A stretch of 64,000 bases of DNA from Draconibacterium halophilum. GTDB lineage: Bacteria; Bacteroidota; Bacteroidia; Bacteroidales; Prolixibacteraceae. The DNA lies in assembly GCF_010448835.1 (NCBI RefSeq), contig NZ_CP048409.1, forward strand, positions 4,691,501 to 4,755,500, written 5' to 3'. A program made the position numbers and the translations under genes. This document shows positions 29,183-37,820 of this stretch, one piece after another (the stretch's first letter is position 1; each line of letters begins with the position of its first letter). Below the pieces are notes generated by a model. That model had not been told where the DNA came from. It was given only the letters and a program-made list of their open reading frames with translations, and made no database searches.

Positions 29183-30478
29183 ATGAAGAATCAGAAAACA
29201 AAACTAGTCCTGTTTATTGCTTTCGTATTCGTGCTTATTTTACCACTAATACAGGCTAAAGTAAACGTATTTCAGGAAGAGCCGCTTCATGGAGGAGTTG
29301 TCATCGCACCAAAACCGGAGTTTTCTTTTACCGATTGGTTCAATGACGAGTATCAAACGGGCATGGAAAAATTCATTAACGACAATATTGGATTTCGCCC
29401 GTTTTTAGTGCGCCTGCATAATCAAATTCAGTTTTCGCTGTTTAAACAGGCATCGGCGAAAGGAGTAGTTGTTGGAAAAAATAACTACTTATTCGAGCAG
29501 GCTTATATCGACGCTTATCACGGGCAATATTTTTCAGGACGGACTGACCTTCTAAAAAAAATAGAAGCGCTAAAAGAATTGCAAACAGAATTAGAAAAGA
29601 AAGGGAAAACACTTATTGTTGTTCTCCCTCCGGGGAAGGCATCGTATTTTCCCGAATATTTTCCCGATAGTAGTAACGACCAGGCAACCGACAGCACATT
29701 TTATAAAGAATACCGCAAATTACTGCCCAAATATGGTATAAACTGTTTTGACGTGAACGGCTGGTTTTTAGAAATGAAAGATACAACACAGCATGTTTTG
29801 TATCCTAAATACGGAATTCACTGGAGTGAATACGGAGCAGCGATTGCTGCTGACAGTTTAATTCAACAGGTTGAGAAATTATCCGGGCGGAACTTACCAG
29901 ACCTGAAAATTACCGACATCCAAAAACAAAATTACAGTCAGGGAACCGATAATGATATTGAGTGGGGAATGAATCTGTTGAAGAGTCTTCCTTCGCAAAC
30001 ATTATCATATCCTACCATTGAATGGGATTATACAGGAAGCGACACAACAAATATGCTGGTAGTTGGAGATAGTTTTTACTGGAATTGGTATTACTTAGGC
30101 TTAGGCGAAAAAAGTTTTAATAAAACATCGTTTTGGTATTATAACAACGAAGTTTACCCTGAGAGCAAAGAGTCGAGCGTAAAAGTAAAGTCAATCGACC
30201 GAGCTTCGGTTATTCAAAACAGCGATGTTGTATTGCTAATTGCATCCGAATCGAACCTGGTAAATATGGCCTGGGGATTTGTTGATGATGCTATAGATAT
30301 ATTACAAGGACGTGTTGAAGACCCTGCACTAAAAAAGCAAAAGATACAGGAAGTAATCAACCGGATCAAAAGTGATGAAAACTGGATGAAAAGTGTAGTT
30401 GAAAAAGCAAAAGATCAAAACATTTCTGTGGATTCCATGTTAGTGCTGGATGCCATTTGGGTAATTGAAAATGAATGA
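29183..30478 (+). CDS. AlgJ/AlgX-like SGNH O-acetyltransferase
   Basis: The 431-residue protein has an N-terminal signal anchor and a periplasmic SGNH-type fold. Seen: H213-W-S in the I-H-W-S-E-Y-G motif and catalytic-type Ser297 in V-G-D-S-F, as in AlgJ/AlgX. It would complete O-acetylation of the exported glycan together with the preceding MBOAT protein. The last ~45 residues carry the W-M-K-S-V-V-E-K-A... L-D-A-I-W-V-I motif shared with the GH16-like lipoprotein of the same operon. It is the last gene of the run that starts at 11,356. Confidence 0.88.
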   Translation: MKNQKTKLVLFIAFVFVLILPLIQAKVNVFQEEPLHGGVVIAPKPEFSFTDWFNDEYQTGMEKFINDNIGFRPFLVRLHNQIQFSLFKQASAKGVVVGKNNYLFEQAYIDAYHGQYFSGRTDLLKKIEALKELQTELEKKGKTLIVVLPPGKASYFPEYFPDSSNDQATDSTFYKEYRKLLPKYGINCFDVNGWFLEMKDTTQHVLYPKYGIHWSEYGAAIAADSLIQQVEKLSGRNLPDLKITDIQKQNYSQGTDNDIEWGMNLLKSLPSQTLSYPTIEWDYTGSDTTNMLVVGDSFYWNWYYLGLGEKSFNKTSFWYYNNEVYPESKESSVKVKSIDRASVIQNSDVVLLIASESNLVNMAWGFVDDAIDILQGRVEDPALKKQKIQEVINRIKSDENWMKSVVEKAKDQNISVDSMLVLDAIWVIENE

Positions 30479-30588
30479 CATACAAAGCTTAAAAACCTTG
30501 CTAATTGCGACAAACACCAGTATTTTTTTCGAAATAGTTTGAAATTTCTAAATTATATTTCACCTTTAAAACTACAAACAGAGTAAAT

Positions 30589-32805
30589 ATGGCAAAATCG
30601 CTGGTAAACACAAATGCGAAATTCGGAACAATGCCGGTTTTTTTAACCGCGCTATCTACAATTCTGGGAGCAATCTTATTTCTGCGTTTTGGATGGGCTG
30701 TTGGCCAGGTCGGTTTTTGGGGCGTAATTGGAATTGTGGTGTTAGGCCATATCGTTACTATTCCCACAGCTTTTGCCGTTGCCGAGATTGCTACCAACCA
30801 GCGCGTGCAAGGGGGGGGCGCTTATTACATTATCAGCCGGTCGTTTGGGTTAAACATTGGTGGCGCCATTGGTATTGCGTTATATGCCTCGCAAGCTATC
30901 AGCGTTGCTTTTTACGTAATTGCTTTTGGCGAAGCGTTTGAGCCGGTTATCAGGTGGCTAAGTGAGACGTACAATTTTCTAATCCCCGACCGACGGTGGA
31001 TTTCAATTCCCACAATGGTTTTACTCTCAGTATTAATCCTTACAAAAGGAGCCAATGTTGGCATGAAAGCTTTATATGTTGTAGTTGCCATACTATTAAC
31101 CTCTATCGCGATGTTCTTTTTAGGCGAATCTTCCCTAAAACCCGAAACGGTTGATTTTCACAGCACCGTCTCAGGCAATCTCGATTTCTTTTTTGTTTTC
31201 ACCATTATCTTTCCGGCATTTACAGGACTTGCCGCCGGCTTGGGGCTTTCAGGCGATTTAAAAGATCCCAAAAAATCGATTCCAAAAGGTACGCTTTGGG
31301 CCACTGTGGTTGGCATGCTGGTGTATATTGCCATTGCCTACAAATTTGTGATATCTGCTTCGCCCGAACAACTGGCATCCGATCAGCTGATTATGAGCAA
31401 GATTGCCATTTGGGGACCAATTATTCCTATCGGGCTGGCAGCTGCTTCATTAAGTTCGGCACTTGGTTCGATAATGGTTGCACCACGTACATTACAAGCC
31501 ATCGGCTACGACAATATTTTTCCGCAAGGACACGTGAATAGATGGTTTGCACGAGGAAGAAAAAACGATAATGAACCCATTAACGGATCATTAATCACCA
31601 TTATCATTGCTTTTATTTTTGTAATAGTTGGCGATGTTAACTTTGTAGCACAAATCATCGCCATGTTCTTTATGGTAACCTACAGCGCCATCTGCCTCAT
31701 TTCTTTATTAGAGCATTTTGCTGCCGATCCGGCTTACCGTCCAACATTCCGTTCAAGATGGCATATTTCACTTCTCGGAACACTTTCATCGATGTGGTTA
31801 ATGTTTAAAATGAACGCCACTTACGCGGCTGTTTCAGTGATTATTATGAGCATGATTTACTACATCATCATGTTAAACAATGAAGAGAACCAGGGATTGA
31901 ATAAACTTTTCAGGGGAGTGATTTTCCAGCTGAGCCGCAAGTTGCAAATTATTCTCCAACGTGCTGATAGTGAAAAAGACAAAAGTTGGCGTCCCTTTGG
32001 TGTTTGTATTTCACACGATACGTTTAAACGCCGCTCGGCATTCGACATTATGCGCTGGATTTCGCACAAATATGGCTTTGGCACCTACATTCATTTTATT
32101 AAAGGCTTGCTGAACGAGAAGAATACAAACGAATCGAAAAAAATACTCGACCGTCTCATTCAACTTTCAGCAGGGAGTCAAAACCGCGTTTATCTTGATA
32201 CGATAATCTCGCCATCGTACACTTCGGCAATTGCACAGGTAGTGCAGCTTTCAGGCATTTCGGGCAAGGGAAATAACCTCATTCTTTTTGAGTTCTCGAG
32301 AACCGACCCGGGCAACCTAAAAGAAATTACCGGCAATTATCAAATTGTTGAATCGGCTGGTTTCGATATTTGTATTCTGAATACATCGTACAAAAGTTTT
32401 GGTTATAAAAAAGAAATTCATATCTGGATAAGGCCCGAGGATTATGTAAATGCCAATTTGATGATTTTATTGGGTTACATTATTTTAGGTCATCCGGAAT
32501 GGAAAAAAGGAAAAATTAAAATATTTGCCTTTTACCCTGAAGAAGATGTTGAAGACAAACGTAAACAATTAATGGAGTTGATAAAAACCGGACGCTTGCC
32601 CATCAGCCCATCGAATATATCGATGGTACCGTATGAATCGGGCGACCGGAAAAGTAAAATCATGAAATATTCGGCCGATGCCGACCTTACAATTATTGGG
32701 TTTACAACCGATGCACTGAAAAATATTGAAGAATTCAGCGAAGGCTACACCGACCTGGGTAACATCCTGTTTGTGAGCTCAAACCGTGCAAAAGCAATAA
32801 ACTAG
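30589..32805 (+). CDS. SLC12-like (Na-K-Cl cotransporter type) APC-superfamily transporter
   Basis: This 738-residue protein has about 12 transmembrane helices in residues ~10-430. The first resembles cation-chloride cotransporters: G-x-I-L-F-L-R-F-G-W-A-V-G near residue 25, then Q-G-G-G-A-Y-Y-I-I-S-R near residue 82. Residues ~440-738 are a soluble C-terminal domain, also like SLC12 proteins. It probably moves cations with chloride or amino acids; the substrate cannot be read from the sequence. The 110-base upstream gap separates it from the glycan operon. Confidence 0.8.
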   Translation: MAKSLVNTNAKFGTMPVFLTALSTILGAILFLRFGWAVGQVGFWGVIGIVVLGHIVTIPTAFAVAEIATNQRVQGGGAYYIISRSFGLNIGGAIGIALYASQAISVAFYVIAFGEAFEPVIRWLSETYNFLIPDRRWISIPTMVLLSVLILTKGANVGMKALYVVVAILLTSIAMFFLGESSLKPETVDFHSTVSGNLDFFFVFTIIFPAFTGLAAGLGLSGDLKDPKKSIPKGTLWATVVGMLVYIAIAYKFVISASPEQLASDQLIMSKIAIWGPIIPIGLAAASLSSALGSIMVAPRTLQAIGYDNIFPQGHVNRWFARGRKNDNEPINGSLITIIIAFIFVIVGDVNFVAQIIAMFFMVTYSAICLISLLEHFAADPAYRPTFRSRWHISLLGTLSSMWLMFKMNATYAAVSVIIMSMIYYIIMLNNEENQGLNKLFRGVIFQLSRKLQIILQRADSEKDKSWRPFGVCISHDTFKRRSAFDIMRWISHKYGFGTYIHFIKGLLNEKNTNESKKILDRLIQLSAGSQNRVYLDTIISPSYTSAIAQVVQLSGISGKGNNLILFEFSRTDPGNLKEITGNYQIVESAGFDICILNTSYKSFGYKKEIHIWIRPEDYVNANLMILLGYIILGHPEWKKGKIKIFAFYPEEDVEDKRKQLMELIKTGRLPISPSNISMVPYESGDRKSKIMKYSADADLTIIGFTTDALKNIEEFSEGYTDLGNILFVSSNRAKAIN

Positions 32806-32840
32806 CTGCAGTCTTCGTTTTTACACTTAGCATTTTTAGC

Positions 32841-32848
32841 TAATTTTG
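32841..32848 (+). promoter_or_regulatory. TAnnTTTG promoter box for coaD
   Basis: TAATTTTG matches the Bacteroidota -7 consensus exactly and lies 21 bases before the ATG at 32,870. The -33 box is poor. The alternative TTG start at 32,846 falls inside this box, which argues for the ATG. Confidence 0.55.
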
Positions 32849-32869
32849 AAGCACTTTAAACGATTCAAA

Positions 32870-33346
32870 ATGGAAAGAATAGCCATATTCCCCGGATCTT
32901 TTGATCCTTTTACTATAGGACACGAGTCGATTGTTCGACGCGCCATTTCAATGTTCGACAAAATTTATGTCATGATCGGTTTCAACGCCAATAAGAAATC
33001 GTTCTTTCCCATTGAAAAAAGAATGAAATGGATCAACCAGGTTTTTAAGGACGAACCTGGTATTGAAGTGCGACTGCACGAAGGGTTAACGGTAGATTTT
33101 TGTAAAGAAGTTGGCGCAAAATATATCTTACGCGGCATACGTACATCATCTGATTTTGAATACGAACGCGCCATTGCCCAAATTAATAAAAAAATGCACC
33201 CCGAAATTGAATCGGTATTTCTACTCACCCTCCCGGAACATACACCGATTAACGCAAGCATTATTCGCGATATTGTTTCGCATGGCGGCGATGCAAGTAT
33301 GTTTCTTCCCAGCGCCTTGGACATGAGCGATTTTAAAGTTGAATAA
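32870..33346 (+). CDS. coaD: Phosphopantetheine adenylyltransferase CoaD
   Basis: The 158-residue protein (from ATG 32,870) begins with A-I-F-P-G-S-F-D-P-F-T-I-G-H, the nucleotidyltransferase signature of CoaD with its T-x-G-H motif. It contains L-R-G-I-R and the I-S-S/T-like segment N-A-S-I-I-R-D near the end. It catalyses the fourth step of coenzyme A synthesis. A TTG 24 bases upstream is open in frame but overlaps the promoter box, so the ATG is preferred. Confidence 0.95.
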   Translation: MERIAIFPGSFDPFTIGHESIVRRAISMFDKIYVMIGFNANKKSFFPIEKRMKWINQVFKDEPGIEVRLHEGLTVDFCKEVGAKYILRGIRTSSDFEYERAIAQINKKMHPEIESVFLLTLPEHTPINASIIRDIVSHGGDASMFLPSALDMSDFKVE

Positions 33347-33351
33347 CACCT

Positions 33352-34773
33352 ATGAACAATAGCATACAATTTCTGATAATCCTCATCTGTTCGCTGAATT
33401 TTCCATTTAATGGAGATGCAACTACCATTCGTTGCACCAATCCCGAATATGCCAATGAACAGCTCATTTTTTATTCCTTTGCCGACCCGATTTCGAACAA
33501 CAACAAAGTAGCCTTTACCTTAAAGTTTAACAACGAAGGAACAAGTGAAACTTCGATACAAATTGATGAGCCGCTTTTTACATTTTCTGAATTTGGAATT
33601 TACCGCGGAATGTTATTGCTGGAGCCCGGAAAAACAGTCGATTTAAAACTTCCGCCACTCAAAAAGAAATCGTTTGCCGACCAAAAGAATCCATATTTTA
33701 AGCCCATCTCATTTTGGATTTTCAGCAACAGTGGACAGATGCTTAACGACAAAATCAGCCGTTTTGAACAGAAACTAAACGAATTGACCGATAAAGATTT
33801 TAATGCCCTGTATTTTCAACAGTCGAAAAGTGCCTTTAACAGACTAAAAACGGGTATTGACGAAGCATTTCCTGAAACCCAATCCGAAAGTTTTGAGCTG
33901 CATAAAAAACTTAGGTTAAAACTTATTGAAGCTGATATTTTCCGCTTGAGCCCCGAAGATTATTCAGCCATTTTTCAACCGATAGCTCCTGAATTCTGGG
34001 AGTACGAATCGTTTAAAACCCTGCTTGACAAAACCTTCGACAAGCAACTGAGTTTCTCGGCAAAAGCCATCGGTGGCGGAAGAGTGTCGGAAGCAGTTGC
34101 AAGAGAAAACATCAAAGATCTACTTGTTTTTATTTCTGAAAAATACCAGATCACGGGCAAAATGGCCGATTTGGTTTTATTAAAGATGTTGCACGACGGT
34201 TTCTATTCAAAAGAGTTCCCTGAGAAAGCTATTAAAAACATGATAGCCGATAAACATTTTACAAACCATCAGGAAATAAAAATCCGTGATGCAGCAAGTA
34301 ACATCGCCACAAAAATTACATTCCTGGAAAAAGGAAGCGTAGCTCCGGCGATTTGTTTAACCGATATTAACAGCGAAAAGTGCTGCACAAATAACAGCCA
34401 GGAGAAATTTAAATACATCATTTTTGCCGATGTGGAAACACTTATTTGCCAGGAACATTTAAAATACCTGAGCCGTGTAAACGAACTGTTTAGTGAAAAC
34501 CTCGAGATTTTTGTGGTGCTTCGAGACACTGAGCGCTCCGGAATCGACAGCTTTTTTACAGCGAATAAAGTACCTGCAACAATTCTGGTTGACAAGGAAA
34601 ACAAAACCATTGCCGAATACAAAATTCAATCTTTTCCGCAGTGCATTTTACTAAATGAAAAACACCAGGTAGTTTTTGACGATGCCAAGGCTCCATTAAA
34701 TGGTTTTGAGCAACAATTTGGGAAGTGGCTACGCAACGAGCTTTTTATGCGTCAACGCAATCAGGCGCGATAA
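33352..34773 (+). CDS. Exported thioredoxin-fold protein lacking CxxC (TlpA/DUF5106-like)
   Basis: This 473-residue protein has an N-terminal signal peptide, an alpha/beta middle region rich in charged helices, and a thioredoxin-like C-terminal domain (residues ~325-465). A cis-Pro-type turn (V-P-A-T) appears near residue 408 and again as S-F-P-Q-C. At the place where WCxxC is expected there is L-I-C-Q-E-H, so only the first cysteine remains. A disulfide-exchange activity of the usual kind is therefore doubtful. It starts 5 bases after coaD. The 3' end overlaps the convergent NUDIX gene by 13 bases. Confidence 0.7.
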   Translation: MNNSIQFLIILICSLNFPFNGDATTIRCTNPEYANEQLIFYSFADPISNNNKVAFTLKFNNEGTSETSIQIDEPLFTFSEFGIYRGMLLLEPGKTVDLKLPPLKKKSFADQKNPYFKPISFWIFSNSGQMLNDKISRFEQKLNELTDKDFNALYFQQSKSAFNRLKTGIDEAFPETQSESFELHKKLRLKLIEADIFRLSPEDYSAIFQPIAPEFWEYESFKTLLDKTFDKQLSFSAKAIGGGRVSEAVARENIKDLLVFISEKYQITGKMADLVLLKMLHDGFYSKEFPEKAIKNMIADKHFTNHQEIKIRDAASNIATKITFLEKGSVAPAICLTDINSEKCCTNNSQEKFKYIIFADVETLICQEHLKYLSRVNELFSENLEIFVVLRDTERSGIDSFFTANKVPATILVDKENKTIAEYKIQSFPQCILLNEKHQVVFDDAKAPLNGFEQQFGKWLRNELFMRQRNQAR

Positions 34774-35387
34774 AGCTGAATCAAAGCTTTTAGGTTTTCG
34801 TAGGTGTTTTCAAGAACTTCATCCAGTTCATTCGGGTGAAACCAGCGCACTTCGGTTATGCCTTCATCTAATTGTGGAGTTCCCGCAGAAGATCCATTAT
34901 AGTCCATTTCAAACCAAAAAGTTTCTTTAAAAATCCATTGTCCAAATGTTTTTTTATACGGCGATTGGTAAATGTGATAAGTTGATGGAAGCGCTTTTAC
35001 AATTGAATGATTGCTAATTCCGCATTCTTCTTCCACCTCCCGTAAAGCCGCCGTTTTGTTGCTTTCGCCTTTGTCGGTTTTACCTTTTGGAAAATCCCAC
35101 TTTCCGTTTCTGAAAATAAAAAGCAATTTCCCCCCACTTTTTACTACTCCTCCGGCAGCATCAAGCTGTAAAAAAGCCGAACTGAAATTCTGAAACAGTT
35201 TTTCAACATTGGGATGTTCTACAACAGTTTCGAGATGATCATTTTTTTCAAAATTCAGTAACCAATCTTTTATAGCTTCAACACTGTTGTTTTCATTTAA
35301 AATTCGGCTTAGTTTACTCAATGTTATATTCGCGCCCGGCACAAATACTATCCTCTTTTGATTCAAAAAAACTTTATACTTTTGCAT
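34761..35387 (-). CDS. NUDIX hydrolase
   Basis: The 208-residue protein has the complete Nudix box G-x5-E-x7-R-E-V-E-E-E-C-G-I near residues 110-132, the Mg-binding pyrophosphohydrolase signature. A small alpha/beta N-terminal part (~75 residues) precedes the domain. Substrate unknown. The open frame extends upstream to 35,462, but that would run into the divergent pyrE gene; the ATG at 35,387 is preferred. The gene is divergent from pyrE with 22 bases between the starts. Confidence 0.85.
   Translation of the reverse strand: MQKYKVFLNQKRIVFVPGANITLSKLSRILNENNSVEAIKDWLLNFEKNDHLETVVEHPNVEKLFQNFSSAFLQLDAAGGVVKSGGKLLFIFRNGKWDFPKGKTDKGESNKTAALREVEEECGISNHSIVKALPSTYHIYQSPYKKTFGQWIFKETFWFEMDYNGSSAGTPQLDEGITEVRWFHPNELDEVLENTYENLKALIQLYRA
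35377..35384 (+). promoter_or_regulatory. TAnnTTTG promoter box for pyrE
   Basis: TACTTTTG matches the -7 consensus and lies 25 bases before the pyrE ATG at 35,410. A TTTG at 35,357-35,360 could be the -33 box, though the 16-base spacer is short. The box lies at the first codons of the divergent NUDIX gene, so the two genes share a very tight control region. Confidence 0.55.
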
Positions 35388-35409
35388 TGAATTAAAATTG
35401 CACATTATT

Positions 35410-36042
35410 ATGGAATCGATACAAACAGAAGTAACCAAAAGATTACTTGAAATAAACACCATAAAGATACAACCGGATAATCCATTTACATGGGCATCGG
35501 GTTGGAAATCTCCAATTTATTGCGATAACAGAAAAACGCTTTCATATCCTGACACCCGCGCTTACATTCGTGATGCGTTTGTAAAGTTGATTCAGGAAAA
35601 ATACCCGGAGGCTGAAGTAATTGCTGGTGTAGCAACCGGAGCCATTGCAATTGGCGCATTGGTTGCCGATAAACTGGGACTTCCTTTTATTTATGTTCGT
35701 TCGAAACCAAAAGGACACGGGTTGGAAAACCTGATTGAAGGCGATCTGAAACCTTTCAAAAAAGTTGTTGTGGTTGAAGACCTTGTATCAACTGGAGTTA
35801 GCAGCTTGAAAGCTGCCGAGGCAGTGAACAATTTTGGTGGCGATGTTGTGGGTATGGTATCAATTTTTACTTACAATTTTCCGCTGGCGAATGAAAACTT
35901 CGCAAAAGCAGGTATTGAACTTACTTCGTTGAGCCGTTACCAGATCCTGATTGACTTTTCACTTGAAAGAGGCGACATTACGAAAGATCAGGTAGAGTCG
36001 CTGTTGAAATGGCGCGAAGACCCTGCAAACTGGGGAAAATAA
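35410..36042 (+). CDS. pyrE: Orotate phosphoribosyltransferase
   Basis: The 210-residue protein has the OPRTase substrate stretch F-x-W-A-S-G-W-K-S-P-I-Y-C-D-N-R and the PRPP-binding motif V-V-V-V-E-D-L-V-S-T-G-x-S near residues 117-130. It makes orotidine 5'-phosphate in pyrimidine synthesis. An in-frame TTG at 35,398 is possible, but the ATG at 35,410 fits the promoter spacing and homologue lengths better. Confidence 0.94.
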   Translation: MESIQTEVTKRLLEINTIKIQPDNPFTWASGWKSPIYCDNRKTLSYPDTRAYIRDAFVKLIQEKYPEAEVIAGVATGAIAIGALVADKLGLPFIYVRSKPKGHGLENLIEGDLKPFKKVVVVEDLVSTGVSSLKAAEAVNNFGGDVVGMVSIFTYNFPLANENFAKAGIELTSLSRYQILIDFSLERGDITKDQVESLLKWREDPANWGK

Positions 36043-36067
36043 TCTGAATATAAAGACATTATATACT

Positions 36068-36102
36068 TCCCGCTCCTGATGGCTATCGGGGCGGGATTTT
36101 TT
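36068..36102 (+). terminator. Rho-independent terminator after pyrE
   Basis: TCCCGC at 36,068-36,073 pairs with GCGGGA at 36,091-36,096, with further pairing of CCTGAT against ATCGGG inside, followed by a run of six T. It lies 25 bases after the pyrE stop codon. Confidence 0.8.
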
Positions 36103-36380
36103 ATAAACCTGAGTTCTTCTTTAAATCTTGCCTCAGTTTCAACTAATTTTTAGTAGAAATTGATTCAGATTTTTGAAGGACTATTGGTATAATTCAAAAA
36201 AATATGAACCGATTTATACAAAAATTAGAAGAATCCGAAGGAAAATATAGAAATGCACAATCTTTGAACCAAAAATATTTTAAAATAGCTCGCTATTCTT
36301 GCAATATTTTCAATCCAAATCTTGCACATTTCTGTTTTTCTGAGGCTAATATTTAAAATCGAATTCAGGTTATTACTACT
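36103..36380. other. AT-rich intergenic DNA before the SRPBCC gene
   Basis: Beyond the pyrE terminator, this stretch shows no convincing reading frame, RNA or repeat. It presumably contains the promoter of the next gene, but no full TTG/TAnnTTTG pair was found. Confidence 0.5.
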
Positions 36381-36830
36381 ATGGCAGTCAATAAATACAT
36401 TAGTGAAGTAAAGGTTATCGATCATAACCAACAGGTTGTTTTTAATTACCTGTCGAATTTTGAAAACCTTTCCGGCTACCTCAATTCAGGATTGATAGAA
36501 AAAATTACGGAAAAGATTCCTCAAGTTAAAATTACCGATTTTGAGTCGGATCGTGACTCCTGCAAATTCAACATTACCGGACTAGGACTTGCCAAGATTA
36601 AAATCATTAATCGTGAGCCTTTTAAAACGATAAAAGTTGAAAGTTCGGGAGGATTGCCGCTAAGTTTTACTTTCTGGATTCAGTTGATGCCCGTTGACGA
36701 GTACAAAACAAAAATGCGACTTACCCTGCATGCCGAAATGAGTATGATGATTAAAATGATGGCCGGAAATAAACTGGAAGAAGGTATTAATCAATTGGCC
36801 GATACGCTTTCAAAGCTACCGTATCAGTAA
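36381..36830 (+). CDS. SRPBCC-family (START-like) protein
   Basis: The 149-residue protein begins with a beta strand and a V-F-N-Y-L-S-N-F-E-N-L helix, as in polyketide cyclase/START-like proteins (V-F-x-x-L-x-D-x-x-x). An alternating beta pattern follows, ending in a long C-terminal helix. No signal peptide is seen, so it is probably cytoplasmic. These proteins bind hydrophobic ligands, but nothing here identifies one. It is an isolated gene. Confidence 0.72.
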   Translation: MAVNKYISEVKVIDHNQQVVFNYLSNFENLSGYLNSGLIEKITEKIPQVKITDFESDRDSCKFNITGLGLAKIKIINREPFKTIKVESSGGLPLSFTFWIQLMPVDEYKTKMRLTLHAEMSMMIKMMAGNKLEEGINQLADTLSKLPYQ

Positions 36831-36999
36831 CGGTTCCAAAGAAAAAGGAAGAATGAATATTAACGATTTTCGGTTCTAGAAGGAGTTGGCAATTGGCAAA
36901 ATACAATAGGCAAAGTGTTTAAGAAACCGGGTGTAGATAGATTAAGATCAATCTGTCTTCAATCCAATTCAACTTTCATCAATCTTTACTCACCACACT

Positions 37000-37740
37000 T
37001 CAAACAACAAACTCTACCTCTTTAAACATATATTCCGTTACCTTTCCATCCGGCTCTTCCAACTCAAGCTGCCCAAAACTGCCAATCCCTGCAATTCTGG
37101 CGCGAAACTCTTTATCGTCTTTTCGGTACCGGTGTAAGCCTTCATTTCTGAATAATAATTGAAAATATTCCGCATCAACCTGTTCAACTTTCCCCTCTCG
37201 TAAAACCTCAAAATAATTTTCCAGTTTCTGCAAAAAAGCTTTTAAAATATCGCGAATATCAATTTCTTTTTTCAAGAGCTGTTTTAACGACACCGGGTTT
37301 GGTGCCACGGATTTAAATTGCTCCTGATTTACATTCACACCAACTCCAACTATCGAAGAATCAAGCGCAATTCCTTTCACCGTATTTTCAATTAAAATGC
37401 CGGCTATTTTCTTTTCACCCACATAAATATCGTTCGGCCACTTAATTTTCACATCTTCTAAATGCTGCTTTAAGGTGTTTGCCAAAGCCAGGCTAACAAT
37501 TTTTGAGATATAAAACTGTTTCCCTGCATCTAAAAAACCGGGGTATAAAATTACACTGAAAAGCAAATTTTTGCCTCGTTCACTTTCCCAAAAATTACCA
37601 ACCTGCCCGCGGCCATTTTCCTGATAATGTGCCAAAACGACAGTGCCTTGAGCCGCCTTTTCCTTTAGCAGTTGCTTGGCATAGTTGTTGGTACTATCGA
37701 GCTCGTTTAATACAATAATATTTTTGTCAGTTAAAAACAT
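37000..37740 (-). CDS. birA: Biotin-[acetyl-CoA-carboxylase] ligase
   Basis: The 246-residue protein has the biotin-binding loop G-R-G-Q-V-G-N-F-W-E-S near residue 47 and the K-W-P-N-D-I-Y-V segment near residue 100. No N-terminal winged helix is present, so this is the short non-repressor form that only attaches biotin to carboxylase or decarboxylase subunits. Confidence 0.92.
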   Translation of the reverse strand: MFLTDKNIIVLNELDSTNNYAKQLLKEKAAQGTVVLAHYQENGRGQVGNFWESERGKNLLFSVILYPGFLDAGKQFYISKIVSLALANTLKQHLEDVKIKWPNDIYVGEKKIAGILIENTVKGIALDSSIVGVGVNVNQEQFKSVAPNPVSLKQLLKKEIDIRDILKAFLQKLENYFEVLREGKVEQVDAEYFQLLFRNEGLHRYRKDDKEFRARIAGIGSFGQLELEEPDGKVTEYMFKEVEFVV

Positions 37741-37747
37741 ATAAAAT

Positions 37748-37755
37748 CAAAAGTA
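37748..37755 (-). promoter_or_regulatory. TAnnTTTG promoter box for birA
   Basis: On the minus strand this reads TACTTTTG, a full match to the -7 consensus, 7 bases before the birA start. The transcript would have a very short leader. No good -33 box was found. Confidence 0.45.
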
Positions 37756-37793
37756 AACCATTCTCTTAAAAAATGGTTAATGGACAAAAAGAT

Positions 37794-37801
37794 TATCTTT
37801 G
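37794..37801 (+). promoter_or_regulatory. TAnnTTTG promoter box for the rsfS-ftsH-pssA run
   Basis: TATCTTTG matches the -7 consensus and lies 19 bases before the rsfS ATG. The -33 position lacks a clear TTG. Confidence 0.5.
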
Positions 37802-37820
37802 TAGGGTACAATAAAATTTT

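Noticed and set aside
34269..34622. 117-codon minus-strand open frame within the thioredoxin-fold gene
   Set aside because: It is antisense to a gene with coherent domain structure and has no recognisable features.
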